Shown: piece by piece, positions 16,857-25,412 of the stretch
How the letters are laid out: every line of letters starts with the position of its first letter
Position numbering within the stretch: position 1 is the stretch's first letter
DNA from: an uncultured Algimonas sp.
GTDB taxonomy: Bacteria; Pseudomonadota; Alphaproteobacteria; Caulobacterales; Maricaulaceae
Length of the DNA: 40,713 bases
Direction of reading: 5' to 3'
Assembly (NCBI GenBank): GCA_937923575.1
Contig: CALDUL010000084.1
Coordinates: 1 to 40,713 of the forward strand
Notes under the pieces: generated by a model
The model's input: the letters and a program-made list of their open reading frames with translations, nothing else
Told to the model about the DNA's origin: nothing
Databases searched by the model: none
Made by a program: the position numbers and the translations under genes

Positions 16857-17630
16857 CTCGGCGCGCCGCTGGGGCGAGCTCAACAAGACGTCATGCAGCA
16901 CGGGAAGGCTGTCGGTCACGGCCTCAAACAGCATCTTCACCCCGTCGCGCAGCTCCGCCGGCGGGGCGTTGCGGAGCTGTCCCGCGAGAAAAGGCGCGCG
17001 CGCAAGTCCGATCATGTCGGAGCTTCCTTTCAATCGGTGCAGGGCGTCGCGGAAGCGGGCGATTGCGGCAGGGTCCGCTAGGAGGCAGCCGTTCAGCGTG
17101 TCACCGAGTTCGGCAATCGCGTCCCAAAGCGTTTGGCGATAGCGCGCGAGAATGCGCTCCGTTATGTCCGCCGGAGCGGATCCGGCGCCGTCCGCGATAA
17201 CTCTCCAATTGAGGAGTGGGACATGCTCGCCCGCATCCACACAGCGGCGGGTTTTCGACAGCACCGCCCGTGTGCCATCTTCCAGCGTGTCGAGTACGGT
17301 CTGGAGATCGCCCGGCTGGAGAGGCTTTGCAATCATTCCGTTGAAACCAGACTGCATCACACGCCCAATATCGCCCGGACTGTCATAGCCCGTCAGCGCA
17401 ATTAGAGGCACGGCATCGCCGATCAGCTGGCGCAAGTGGCGGGCCGTACGCATACCGTCCATCACGGGCATGAGTATGTCGAGCAGCACCAGCTCCGGCA
17501 CACTTTCGCGCGCATGGCCGATTGCCTCCACGCCGTTGTGGGCACAGGTCACACGGTGGCCCTCACGCTCCAGGATGGAGCGCGCGATCATCCGATTGGC
17601 GGCATTGTCTTCGGCAAGCAGGATGCGCAT
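16758..17630 (-). CDS. Response regulator receiver domain fused to an Hpt phosphotransfer domain
   Basis: The protein has 290 residues. Receiver domain 1-~118: acidic pocket E7-D8, phosphoacceptor Asp51 in L-L-D-I-L-M-P-V-M-D-G, Thr80, and Lys102 in A-K-P-L. A linker leads to an Hpt domain (~150-245) with the phosphorylatable His198 in H-R-L-K-G-S-S-D-M-I-G. It has no kinase or DNA-binding domain, so it probably relays phosphate between a hybrid histidine kinase and another regulator. The last ~33 residues (after L-F-A-F-G-E-S-G) come from the antisense of rodA and are unlikely to be structured. A TATGAT box 12 bp before the ATG could be a -10 element, giving a very short leader. Confidence 0.9.
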   Translation of the reverse strand: MRILLAEDNAANRMIARSILEREGHRVTCAHNGVEAIGHARESVPELVLLDILMPVMDGMRTARHLRQLIGDAVPLIALTGYDSPGDIGRVMQSGFNGMIAKPLQPGDLQTVLDTLEDGTRAVLSKTRRCVDAGEHVPLLNWRVIADGAGSAPADITERILARYRQTLWDAIAELGDTLNGCLLADPAAIARFRDALHRLKGSSDMIGLARAPFLAGQLRNAPPAELRDGVKMLFEAVTDSLPVLHDVLLSSPQRRAELFAFGESGTLVQVRGQHQSEAAHHHQNDRPAI

Positions 17631-17804
17631 GACGTCCCGCTATCATATACACGCTAAAATTGTGTTTCTATCCGTGCGTGTGACTTCACTGTTCTTCATG
17701 GGCGCAGCTGACTTGACCGCGTTAACCTATCCCGCCACTAGCGCTAGGAAACGGGTCGTAGCGGTCAAAGCTGCGCGGCATCGGCAGGTAGGGGATACAC
17801 CGAT

Positions 17805-19172
17805 ATGGCAGCTGTCACAGGCACGGCCCAATGGTCGTCGCGCTTCGCATTCATCATGGCTGCCGTGGGCAGTTCAGTGGGGCTGGGCAATCTCTGGCGC
17901 TTCTCGTCTGAAGCGGGCTCCAATGGCGGTTCCGCCTTCATCCTGATCTACCTGCTGGCCGTGGTGCTCGTATGTATCCCCGTCCTCATGAGCGAGTATC
18001 TCGTCGGACGGTCCGGCGTGTCCGCTAACGCGGTGGACTCCGTCTCCGATGCAGCAATCCGATCGGGCGTCACCAAGAACTGGAACGTCACGGCCTGGGT
18101 CGGCATGATCGCGGGCTTCATGATCGTGACTTTCTACTGCGTCGTCGCAGCCTGGGTCATGCGCTATGTGCTGAAATTTCTGATGAACGACTTTGCGGGC
18201 ATGAGTCCGGATCAGGTCGGCGGTACCTTTGTCGAATTTATCAGCGCGCCGATGCAGGTGCTCCCGTGGTTCTTGGCCTTTGCATTCCTGACGACCTATC
18301 TGGTCTCTCGCGGTGTCAACCGCGGGATTGAGCTGGCAGCCAAGATCCTGATGCCGGTCTTCTTCGTGCTTCTGATCGGCCTGGCGCTCTATGGACTGCT
18401 TGCCAATATCGGCAATGGCGGCACAGGGCAGGCGCTGTCCTTCCTCTACGCGCCGGACTTTTCAAAAATTAACGGCGATGTTGCAGCGGCCGCTCTCGGG
18501 CAGGCTTTCTTCTCGGTCGGCGTCGGCTCGGCCATCATGATAACCTACGGTTCCTATTTGCCGAAGTCTGTCTCGATCCCGAAATCGGCGGTGATCGTCG
18601 GCCTGACCGATACGGCCGTTGCCCTGATTGCCGGTCTGGCGATCTTCCCCGTCGTCTTTGCCAACGGTCTGGAGCCGGGCATCGGCGCTGGCCTGTTCTT
18701 CGTGACATTGCCTAACGCATTCACGGCCATGGGCAGTGTGGGCACCATCCTCGGCGCGGCTTTCTTCTTCCTCGCATTCTTCGCGGCCATCACGTCCTCC
18801 GTCAGCCTGCTCGAGCCGGGCGCGGCCTTTGTGAAAGAGCGTCTGAATACGACCAAAGCCAAGGCCGCCTGGATTGCGGGCGGTGCGATGACGCTCATCG
18901 GTTTGGTCAGCGTGTTCGGTGTACGCGCGGGCGGCGATACGTTCGCGCTCGACGCCATCGACACCTTCACGGGGCAAGTCATGCTGCCACTGGCGGGCCT
19001 GCTGATCGTGCTCTTCGTCGGCTGGCGCTTGGACAAGGCCATTATTGCCGATCAGTTCGCAGGCAGCGAAGCGCTGGGCAATGTCCTGCTGCTGCTGACA
19101 CGCTTCATCGCGCCGATCTTCGTCGGCATCGTTTTTGTGAGTTCGGTTTATAAGGCCTATTTCGCAGGGTAA
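17805..19172 (+). CDS. Sodium-dependent neurotransmitter:sodium symporter (SNF) family transporter
   Basis: An inner-membrane LeuT-fold carrier that imports an amino acid or similar small molecule with sodium. The protein has 455 residues and about 12 hydrophobic helices. Helix 1 has the family signature V-G-S-S-V-G-L-G-N-L-W-R-F, which carries sodium- and substrate-site residues, and helix 6 has Q-A-F-F-S-V-G-V-G-S-A-I-M. The substrate cannot be predicted. The ATG has a G-rich site (TAGGGGAT) upstream. It appears monocistronic: a hairpin without a T run lies just after it, then a separate lipoprotein gene. Confidence 0.95.
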   Translation: MAAVTGTAQWSSRFAFIMAAVGSSVGLGNLWRFSSEAGSNGGSAFILIYLLAVVLVCIPVLMSEYLVGRSGVSANAVDSVSDAAIRSGVTKNWNVTAWVGMIAGFMIVTFYCVVAAWVMRYVLKFLMNDFAGMSPDQVGGTFVEFISAPMQVLPWFLAFAFLTTYLVSRGVNRGIELAAKILMPVFFVLLIGLALYGLLANIGNGGTGQALSFLYAPDFSKINGDVAAAALGQAFFSVGVGSAIMITYGSYLPKSVSIPKSAVIVGLTDTAVALIAGLAIFPVVFANGLEPGIGAGLFFVTLPNAFTAMGSVGTILGAAFFFLAFFAAITSSVSLLEPGAAFVKERLNTTKAKAAWIAGGAMTLIGLVSVFGVRAGGDTFALDAIDTFTGQVMLPLAGLLIVLFVGWRLDKAIIADQFAGSEALGNVLLLLTRFIAPIFVGIVFVSSVYKAYFAG

Positions 19173-19182
19173 TGCATGTGCA

Positions 19183-19215
19183 GTCTGACAGCCTTTTAAC
19201 CATCACTGTTCAGAC
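19183..19215. repeat. Inverted repeat after the SNF transporter gene
   Basis: GTCTGACAG (from 19183) pairs with CTGTTCAGAC (to 19215) with one bulged base and a 14-nt loop. It lies 10 bp past the transporter stop. No T run follows, so it is either a weak terminator or an operator for the downstream lipoprotein gene. Confidence 0.4.
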
Positions 19216-19307
19216 AAAGTTCAACACGATCCGGTAGAGCCGTTGGGAAATTGGCAACACCGGTGCATCTGGCGTCCCGTTCTGGGGGGCCTCGCAAGGG
19301 GATCAGG

Positions 19308-19928
19308 ATGAGCAAGACGACAAAACTGCTGCTGGTGGGGCTGGCCTGCGCCACGCTTCCTGCCTGCACGACTGTCGATCTGGCAGACGTCGCCACGCCG
19401 CGGGCCCAAGTCAGTGAGCCCGAGCAGACCAATGTCGTGCAGCGCGCTGTCGCCAAGCTGAAAACGGCCTTCGCCCAACGCGGCTTTGGCCCCGACACAT
19501 CCAAGCGCAACATGCATGCGGCAGCCGACATGCTGCTGAACGGTCTGTCGAAAACATCCGAAGCCGCGCCCGCGCGCTATGCCGAACAGGGCCGGGACAC
19601 ACCGACCGTTCTGGCCGATGTCCGTCTCGCCCGCCGTCATATCGAACAAACGACGCGAGCGGCTGAGATCTACCTCGAAGTTGCCCCGCGTGATCGTAAG
19701 CTGGATGATGAGCTGAAGTCCCTCGAAGCCGCGCTGCTGGCGTCGGAGGGCGCAACGCGCGATTTCGCCATGGCGCTCGACATCGAGGATGAACCGTCGG
19801 AACTCGTCGCCTTGCGCGGCAGCGTCGATGATCTGCGCCGCGTCACGGACAGCTTCGGCATCCGCGTGCGTCAGACCAAATCCGACAAGATCGCGCTGTC
19901 CATGGCCTCGCGGGACGTCGCGAACTAG
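19308..19928 (+). CDS. Unknown lipoprotein with predicted helical domain
   Basis: No family was recognised. The protein has 206 residues, beginning with a lipoprotein signal peptide: a basic M-S-K-T-T-K, a hydrophobic stretch and the lipobox L-P-A-C with Cys20. The rest is rich in Ala, Leu, Arg, Asp and Glu and looks helical, for example A-D-V-R-L-A-R-R-H-I-E-Q-T and D-E-L-K-S-L-E-A-A-L-L. It probably sits on a membrane facing the periplasm. The ATG at 19308 is preceded by GGGGATCAGG, a fair ribosome site. A longer in-frame extension upstream lacks a signal sequence and is rejected. Its end is 13 bp from the convergent epimerase gene. Confidence 0.75.
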   Translation: MSKTTKLLLVGLACATLPACTTVDLADVATPRAQVSEPEQTNVVQRAVAKLKTAFAQRGFGPDTSKRNMHAAADMLLNGLSKTSEAAPARYAEQGRDTPTVLADVRLARRHIEQTTRAAEIYLEVAPRDRKLDDELKSLEAALLASEGATRDFAMALDIEDEPSELVALRGSVDDLRRVTDSFGIRVRQTKSDKIALSMASRDVAN

Positions 19929-19941
19929 TCAGCGTCGCCTG

Positions 19942-20925
19942 CTAGCCCCAGAGCGCCGGGCTGGGTGGGAAAACCTTCCCGCCGCGGTAGTCCAACCCAT
20001 TCTCCTCATCTTCTGCCAATAGCGCAGGGCCGTCGAGATCGACGACATCTGCCAAGCCGGCAAGCACGACCATCGGTGCCATGGCGAGCGAGCTGCCGAC
20101 CATGCAGCCCGCCATAATCTGCAGATCCATCGCCTGCGCTTGCCGCATCAGCGCCAATGCAGCGGTGAAGCCTCCGCATTTATCCAGCTTCACATTGACC
20201 GCGCGAAAGCCTTGATCGCGAAGCCGCAGCAGATCGGCAGCCGTGTGCAGGCTCTCGTCCGCGCAGATCGGTATGTCGCCAAGGGGTAGAGGCGCGGTGC
20301 TCGCAGCCGGTAGAGGCTGTTCAATCATTGCGATAGGGTATGGCGAGAGAGCGTCGTAAATGTCTGCAAAGCTGTCCGCGTCGAAGGCTTCATTGGCATC
20401 AACGATCAGCCGTGCGTCTGGCCGAGCTTGCGCCACAGCATCGACGCAGGCGACAATGTCGGACGCGCCAAGCTTGAGCTTGAGCAACCGAAAGTCACCA
20501 GCGGCCCGCGCCGCCTCCGCCATGTTTGACGGGCTATCGACCGAGAGGGTGAAGGCGGTATCGCGCGGGGAGGGAGCCTTAAGCCCCGCGGCCTCATGCA
20601 CTGGAATGCCCGACAGTTTGGCCTCCAGATCCCACAGTGCACAGTCGAGCGCATTGAGCGCGGGTCCAGGCGTCATGGCGCTTTGCAGTGTGCCGCGACC
20701 AGCGCCGGCTTCCACAATCGATCGCATCAGTTCGAGCTCTTCGGTCACGCTCTCCACCGTCTGCTCATAGCGGGCATAGGGACGGCACTCCGCGCGCCCG
20801 ACCGAATCTGCGTCGCGGACCTCGACCTGGACGGTGGGGATGACGGACAGGCTGCTGCGGGAAATGCGAAACGTCCCGCGCACCGGCCAGTCACGGCGCA
20901 GAATAGAGACTGTGCGTGCAGACAT
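19942..20925 (-). CDS. Enolase-superfamily dipeptide epimerase (L-Ala-D/L-Glu epimerase type)
   Basis: A cytoplasmic enzyme that probably epimerises L-Ala-D-Glu from recycled murein peptides. The protein has 327 residues. The N-terminal capping domain includes A-L-D-C-A-L-W-D-L-E-A-K-L. The barrel carries the base motif K-L-K (Lys149, Lys151), metal ligands Asp176 (V-D-A-N-E-A), Glu202 (I-E-Q-P-L) and Asp223 (A-D-E-S), and the opposite-face lysine in N-V-K-L-D-K-C-G-G (246-249). These match the muconate-lactonising/dipeptide epimerase subgroup. Exact dipeptide specificity is inferred. The ATG at 20925 begins the family's usual N-terminus. It is divergent from the Mla-type operon. Confidence 0.88.
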   Translation of the reverse strand: MSARTVSILRRDWPVRGTFRISRSSLSVIPTVQVEVRDADSVGRAECRPYARYEQTVESVTEELELMRSIVEAGAGRGTLQSAMTPGPALNALDCALWDLEAKLSGIPVHEAAGLKAPSPRDTAFTLSVDSPSNMAEAARAAGDFRLLKLKLGASDIVACVDAVAQARPDARLIVDANEAFDADSFADIYDALSPYPIAMIEQPLPAASTAPLPLGDIPICADESLHTAADLLRLRDQGFRAVNVKLDKCGGFTAALALMRQAQAMDLQIMAGCMVGSSLAMAPMVVLAGLADVVDLDGPALLAEDEENGLDYRGGKVFPPSPALWG

Positions 20926-20999
20926 AGACAGGTCGCTCCGGCGCCGGTTCAGAGGCGTAACAACTTGACGGCTAACCCGCGCGCGCGCAATCGGCCACC

Positions 21000-22190
21000 A
21001 TGTTGAGCGCTCCCGCCACATTCGATCTGTCGGTGCAAGGACCCGTCCTGCATGTGCACGCAGCCGGGCAGTGGACGATCGAAACGGTCGCGCAGACCAA
21101 TATCGCCATTTCCAATGCCTATGAAGGCCTCGCATATGAGAGTATACAGTACCATCTCGACGGCGTCGAAGAGCTCGATACGGCCGGCGCCTATCTGCTA
21201 ACCCGCGCCATGCGCGTCGGCGACGTCATCAAGCCTTGGAAGCTGGTGGGCGGCACGCCGGGACAGGAGACATTGCTGACGGTTGCGGCCAGCGCGCAGC
21301 TCGGCGATCCGCCGCGCGTCCACCGTCAGTGGCGCGACACGCTGGACCGCCTCGGCAGAGCGACGGTACGCTTCGGTAATGAGGTCGTCGCGACCATGGC
21401 TTTCCTCGGTCAGTTCTTCGCCCAGTTCTGGGGCGTGCTGATGAGCTTGCTCTTTATCGCGTTCCGCAAATTCGGATGGCTGTTCAATCGCAAGGCGGAG
21501 CGCCCGACCAGCCGTGTGCGCTACAAATCCGTCGTATCGCTGATGGAGCAGATCGGCCTCGACGCCGCGCCCATCGTGGCCGTGCTCAGCTTCGCAATCG
21601 GGGCCGTCATCGCCTATATGGGCGCGAATTTGCTGGGTGAGCTTGGCTTCTCTATTTTCATGGTTGATCTCGTCGGCTTTGCCATGCTCCGAGAACTCGC
21701 GGTCATCATCACGGCCATCCTGATTGCCGGCCGGAGCGCGAGCGCCTTCACCGCGCAGATCGGCGCAATGAAGATGAGACAAGAGGTCGACGCCATGACG
21801 GTGATGGGGCTCGATACGTTCGAGACGCTCGTCGTGCCCCGCGCCATGGCTTGCCTGCTGGTCATGCCGATCCTGACTTTCATCGCCATGATGAGCGGTA
21901 TCGCGGGCGGCTTGCTCGTGGCTTGGGTCACGCCTGTCGATATATCTCCCGTCTTATTCATCAATCGGTTGAGGGAGATGGTCTCTATCCAGCACTTCTG
22001 GGTCGGTATGGTGAAGGCACCATTCTTCGCCGTCGTCATCGCGATCATCGGCTGCCGCCAAGGGCTCGCCGTATCCGGTTCGGTCGAAAGCCTGGGCACA
22101 CGGGTGACGACGTCGGTAGTGCAGGCCATCTTCGCCGTGATCTTCATCGATGCGCTGTTCGCCATCCTCTTCTTTCAGATCGGTGTGTAG
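21000..22190 (+). CDS. mlaE: Mla-type ABC transporter permease with N-terminal STAS domain
   Basis: The inner-membrane permease of an MCE lipid transport system. The protein has 396 residues. Residues 1-~95 look like a STAS domain (Y-H-L-D-G-V-E-E-L-D-T-A-G-A-Y-L-L-T), equivalent to the separate MlaB of E. coli. Residues ~150-396 form the MlaE/YrbE permease, with G-A-V-I-A-Y-M-G-A-N, R-E-L-A-V-I-I-T-A-I-L-I-A-G-R-S-A-S-A-F-T-A, and M-R-Q-E-V-D-A-M. The stop is followed within 2 bp by the ATPase gene. Direction of lipid movement cannot be told from sequence. Confidence 0.94.
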   Translation: MLSAPATFDLSVQGPVLHVHAAGQWTIETVAQTNIAISNAYEGLAYESIQYHLDGVEELDTAGAYLLTRAMRVGDVIKPWKLVGGTPGQETLLTVAASAQLGDPPRVHRQWRDTLDRLGRATVRFGNEVVATMAFLGQFFAQFWGVLMSLLFIAFRKFGWLFNRKAERPTSRVRYKSVVSLMEQIGLDAAPIVAVLSFAIGAVIAYMGANLLGELGFSIFMVDLVGFAMLRELAVIITAILIAGRSASAFTAQIGAMKMRQEVDAMTVMGLDTFETLVVPRAMACLLVMPILTFIAMMSGIAGGLLVAWVTPVDISPVLFINRLREMVSIQHFWVGMVKAPFFAVVIAIIGCRQGLAVSGSVESLGTRVTTSVVQAIFAVIFIDALFAILFFQIGV

Positions 22191-22192
22191 AG

Positions 22193-23014
22193 ATGGCTGG
22201 CGAACTCCCACCCCCGATCGAAGCGCGCGGTATTCTCACGCAATTTGGTCCCAACATTATTCACGAGAATCTCGACTTCGAGGTCAAGCGCGGTGAGATT
22301 GTCGGCCTCGTTGGCGGCTCCGGCACGGGTAAATCCGTGCTGATGAATACGCTTTTGGGTCTGAAAGCGCCCGAAGGCGGGGAAGTGCGATATTTCGGCA
22401 AGCGCCGCGCGGATCTGTCCGAGCGCGAAGCCGGATTGCTCCGCAATGAGATCGGGGTACTCTTTCAGGGCGGGGCGCTGTTTTCCTCCATGACTGTACG
22501 CCAGAATGTCATGGTCCCGCTGATCGAGCATTTTGACATTCCGCACGAGTTGATGCGCGAGCTTTGCGACATGAAAATCCACATGGTGGGTCTGCCGCCG
22601 GAGAGCGCGATCCTCTATCCCAGCGATCTGTCGGGCGGCATGAGAAAGCGCGCCGGACTCGCGCGCTCGCTCGCGCTCGATCCGCAGATACTCTTCCTCG
22701 ACGAGCCTACGGCGGGCCTCGATCCGATCGGCGCACATGCGTTCGATCAGCTGATTCTCAATCTGCGCGAGGCGATGGACCTGACTGTGCTGATGATCAC
22801 ACACGACCTCGACAGCCTCTATGCTATCTGCGACCGCGTGGCGGTGCTGGTCGACAAGAAGATCGGCGTCTATGACAGCCTGGATGTGGTCGCCCAATAT
22901 GATCACCCCTGGGTGCAGGAGTATTTCAGCGGCCCCCGCGCGCGCGCCACAATGGCAACGCCGGGCATGCAGAAGAAGAACGCGGACAAAGCGGCCGCGG
23001 CGGTAAGGGCTTAA
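22193..23014 (+). CDS. mlaF: Mla-type ABC transporter ATPase
   Basis: The cytoplasmic ATPase that powers the MlaE permease. The protein has 273 residues: Walker A G-G-S-G-T-G-K-S (41-48), Q-loop near L-F-Q-G-G-A-L-F (90-97), ABC signature L-S-G-G-M (146-150), Walker B L-F-L-D-E-P (167-172) and switch His204. The F-Q-G-G-A-L-F-S-S-M-T-V segment is typical of MlaF. The tail of ~25 residues is basic and alanine-rich. I chose the ATG at 22193, 2 bp after the permease stop; in-frame codons upstream belong to the permease region. Confidence 0.95.
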   Translation: MAGELPPPIEARGILTQFGPNIIHENLDFEVKRGEIVGLVGGSGTGKSVLMNTLLGLKAPEGGEVRYFGKRRADLSEREAGLLRNEIGVLFQGGALFSSMTVRQNVMVPLIEHFDIPHELMRELCDMKIHMVGLPPESAILYPSDLSGGMRKRAGLARSLALDPQILFLDEPTAGLDPIGAHAFDQLILNLREAMDLTVLMITHDLDSLYAICDRVAVLVDKKIGVYDSLDVVAQYDHPWVQEYFSGPRARATMATPGMQKKNADKAAAAVRA

Positions 23015-23019
23015 GGGGC

Positions 23020-23997
23020 ATGGAAAACAAGGCAAATTACGCCCTGATCGGGGCCTTCGTGCTCATCGCCGTGGCGGCGCTGCTGGGCTTCATCCTGTGG
23101 CTGACCGGCGCGCAATTCGACCAGGAGTTCGACATTTACCAAGTCGAGTTCAACGGGCCCGTGCGCGGACTGTCAGCGGGTTCCGAAGTCCGCTTCAACG
23201 GTATCGGCGTGGGTTCTGTGACCGCGATCCGGCTAGACCGGGACGATCCTAACACCGTGCTGGCCGACATCCGGATCGATGCCAATACTCCGGTCGATAC
23301 GAAATCCGAAGCCGTGCTCGAACCGCTCGGGCTGACGGGTCTGAACTATCTGCAGATCACATCGGGCGGCGAGCAGTACCCACGCTTGTCCGATTTGCCG
23401 GGGCGCGACACGCCGCGCATTCAGGGCAAGGGCGACACCATTGCGGGCCTGTTGGAAGGCGGCGGCTCTGCGGTGGAACAGGCGCAGATCGTGCTCACCA
23501 AGGTCACGGCTGTGCTCTCGGAAGAGAACATCGAGAGCGTGTCCGGCATCCTCACCAATATCGAGCGCATCACGCGCGAGCTGGACGTGTCGGAATTCGA
23601 CATGGAGAATGTCAACGGGCTGATCTCCGACCTTCGCATCACGACGCGCGAATTCGGGCAGCTCGGCCGTGATCTACAAGCCACGGCTGGCACGGCTAAC
23701 ACCATTATGGAGACCGACGTCAAACAGCTCTTCGCCTCGCTGGAAGGCACGCTTGACGAGGTCGAGGGTACGCTGAACGCGTTTGAGGGCACCGCGACAG
23801 GCGCGGACGACATGATTGTCGACGCGCGCGACGCCATCAACCGCCTGTCCAATTCCGGCCTGACTGACCTCGAAGAGACGGTCGACGGTATTCGTACGCT
23901 GGTTCTGACCCTGGGCCGCGTTGCGGATGCGCTGGAACAGAGCCCGCTGGCCTTCATTTCCGGCCAAGAGTCCGACATCGTGGAGCTGCCGCAATGA
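23020..23997 (+). CDS. mlaD: MCE-domain substrate-binding protein (MlaD-like)
   Basis: A periplasmic, membrane-anchored lipid-binding subunit of the ABC system. The protein has 325 residues: a transmembrane helix at ~7-27, one MCE domain (~38-115) containing F-N-G-P-V-R-G-L-S-A-G-S-E-V-R-F-N-G-I, and a long C-terminal part of mostly helical, coiled-coil-like sequence. It is longer than the ~183-residue E. coli MlaD. The longer type is common where the MCE protein bridges more of the periplasm. The start is 5 bp after the ATPase gene, and the stop overlaps the next start as ATGA. Confidence 0.93.
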   Translation: MENKANYALIGAFVLIAVAALLGFILWLTGAQFDQEFDIYQVEFNGPVRGLSAGSEVRFNGIGVGSVTAIRLDRDDPNTVLADIRIDANTPVDTKSEAVLEPLGLTGLNYLQITSGGEQYPRLSDLPGRDTPRIQGKGDTIAGLLEGGGSAVEQAQIVLTKVTAVLSEENIESVSGILTNIERITRELDVSEFDMENVNGLISDLRITTREFGQLGRDLQATAGTANTIMETDVKQLFASLEGTLDEVEGTLNAFEGTATGADDMIVDARDAINRLSNSGLTDLEETVDGIRTLVLTLGRVADALEQSPLAFISGQESDIVELPQ

Positions 23998-24605
23998 TGA
24001 AACAATTTCTGATCGTCGGCGCAGTCGGTGCCCTGTCCGCCTGCTCGATCCTTCCGGAGCCCGCACCGGCGGATGTCGTCTACCGCCTGTCAATGTCCGG
24101 AGAGAGCGTACAGCCAGATGCGGACGCTGCGGTCATTCGCGTCGACCGTCCATCCGCGACGACTGTCTTCAATACCAAGTCCATCATCGTCTCGCCCGAC
24201 GGACGCCGGCTGGCGACCGCCGCCAAGGCCCGCTTTCCGGAGACTATTCCGCTGATGGTCCAGGACGGGCTAATCGATGCCATGTCGCGTTCGCGCTCTA
24301 TCGTCGGTGTTGGGCCGGCTGCGGGTACACGGACACAGACGCGCGTTCACCTGACCATCAAAAATTTCGAAGCCCAGTTCGATCAGGGGCAGACCAACCC
24401 GCCCTTGGCTGTTGTGCGATATACGGCGACGCTCGCCAATGCGGCCGACCGCACGCTGCTGTCGACCTATGTTACCCGCCAGACCGTGCGCTCTGACGCC
24501 ATCAATGTGTCCGAGATCGTGCAGGCCATGGAGAAGGCCAATGACGCCGCGCTGCAAGACATCGTGACATGGCTGGAGCAAAACGCGCTGACGGGTGAGA
24601 TCTAG
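23994..24605 (+). CDS. ABC-type transport auxiliary lipoprotein (PqiC/ABC_trans_aux-like)
   Basis: The protein has 203 residues, with a lipoprotein signal peptide ending at the lipobox L-S-A-C (Cys17). The body contains Y-R-L-S-M-S-G-E, R-V-D-R-P-S-A-T and a late Q-A-M-E-K-A-N-D-A-A-L-Q-D-I-V-T-W-L segment, in keeping with the auxiliary lipoprotein family that accompanies MCE transporters. It is likely an outer-membrane lipoprotein helping to pass lipid between the membranes. Start overlaps the MCE gene stop (ATGA). Its TAG is shared with the convergent DedA-family gene. Confidence 0.85.
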   Translation: MMKQFLIVGAVGALSACSILPEPAPADVVYRLSMSGESVQPDADAAVIRVDRPSATTVFNTKSIIVSPDGRRLATAAKARFPETIPLMVQDGLIDAMSRSRSIVGVGPAAGTRTQTRVHLTIKNFEAQFDQGQTNPPLAVVRYTATLANAADRTLLSTYVTRQTVRSDAINVSEIVQAMEKANDAALQDIVTWLEQNALTGEI

Positions 24606-25150
24606 CTCTCGCGCTTCCTCCAACGCCTGACGGAGTAGGCTGCGCCCACCACGCCGATCACGATCACGGCGAGTGATCCCATGATCAATTCGATTCGGTC
24701 GCCGAACAGCTCGCCCAATCCGTGGCAGAGCGCGAAGATGACGGTGCAATAGAGCAGGGCGGTCGCAAAGATCAGGGCGCAGAATTTGGCGTAGCTCACC
24801 TTGAAATAGCCGCAGGCCACATAGACCGGGATGCGCGCCAGCGGCAGAAAGCGGGCGGCCAGCAGGGTCTTTAACAAATTGCGATTCACCCGGTCGCCAA
24901 AGTCCACCACATGCCCGCGGTCCGCATAGTCGCGTGCGCGCGAGCTGGTGTGGGCCGCGCGTCCGATCCAGTATTTCCAAATGTCGCTGAGGAATAGCCC
25001 GAACAGAATGACCGGAAATATGCCGGGAAAATGGGCTGCATCGGCTGCTGAGAGGGAGGCAGCCGCGATGACGGCGGCGTCTTCCTGCACGAAAGGTCCG
25101 AGGAAGATGCCGACGTAGAGCAGCCAGCTGGGATCCATCATGCCGTCCAT
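24602..25150 (-). CDS. DedA-family (VTT-domain) membrane protein
   Basis: A 182-residue inner-membrane protein with about five hydrophobic segments. It has the DedA pattern: an acidic G-P-F-V-Q-E-D-A-A segment early, and A-R-F-L-P-L-A-R-I-P-V-Y-V-A-C-G-Y-F, corresponding to the conserved R-F/x-P-x-x-R region. Some DedA proteins flip polyprenyl-phosphate or phospholipid; the function of this short member is unknown. ATG at 25150. The C-terminus is basic (R-R-W-R-K-R). The stop codon shares CTAG with the upstream convergent lipoprotein gene. Confidence 0.85.
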   Translation of the reverse strand: MDGMMDPSWLLYVGIFLGPFVQEDAAVIAAASLSAADAAHFPGIFPVILFGLFLSDIWKYWIGRAAHTSSRARDYADRGHVVDFGDRVNRNLLKTLLAARFLPLARIPVYVACGYFKVSYAKFCALIFATALLYCTVIFALCHGLGELFGDRIELIMGSLAVIVIGVVGAAYSVRRWRKRES

Positions 25151-25211
25151 TACAGGCTCGGGCGGCGAGGGGGCTTGGTCGTGGCAGCGGCGGCGCTCAT
25201 GCGGTCGCTTT

Positions 25212-25233
25212 GCGCATCATTATGTTAATGCGC
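25212..25233. promoter_or_regulatory. Inverted repeat in the DedA-tig divergent region
   Basis: GCGCAT (25212-25217) and ATGCGC (25228-25233) form a 6-bp inverted repeat around an AT-rich centre, in the 262-bp gap between the divergent DedA gene and trigger factor. The AT-rich centre and the TTGCGC just before it could be promoter or operator elements. This is suggestive only. Confidence 0.3.
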
Positions 25234-25412
25234 CATAACCGTTTACAGGCAGCGTCGGATGACTGCGCTGAAATATGGCTGCGCAGCGCATGGATGGGAT
25301 GTTGCGGGTCCGGGTGCGCTCTGGCATAGCGCCGCGAAATTCTAACACCAACAGAGCACTCGCCGCAGCCATCTTATGGTCGGCTCGGGCTCAACTCCAA
25401 TGGAAGCGTCCG

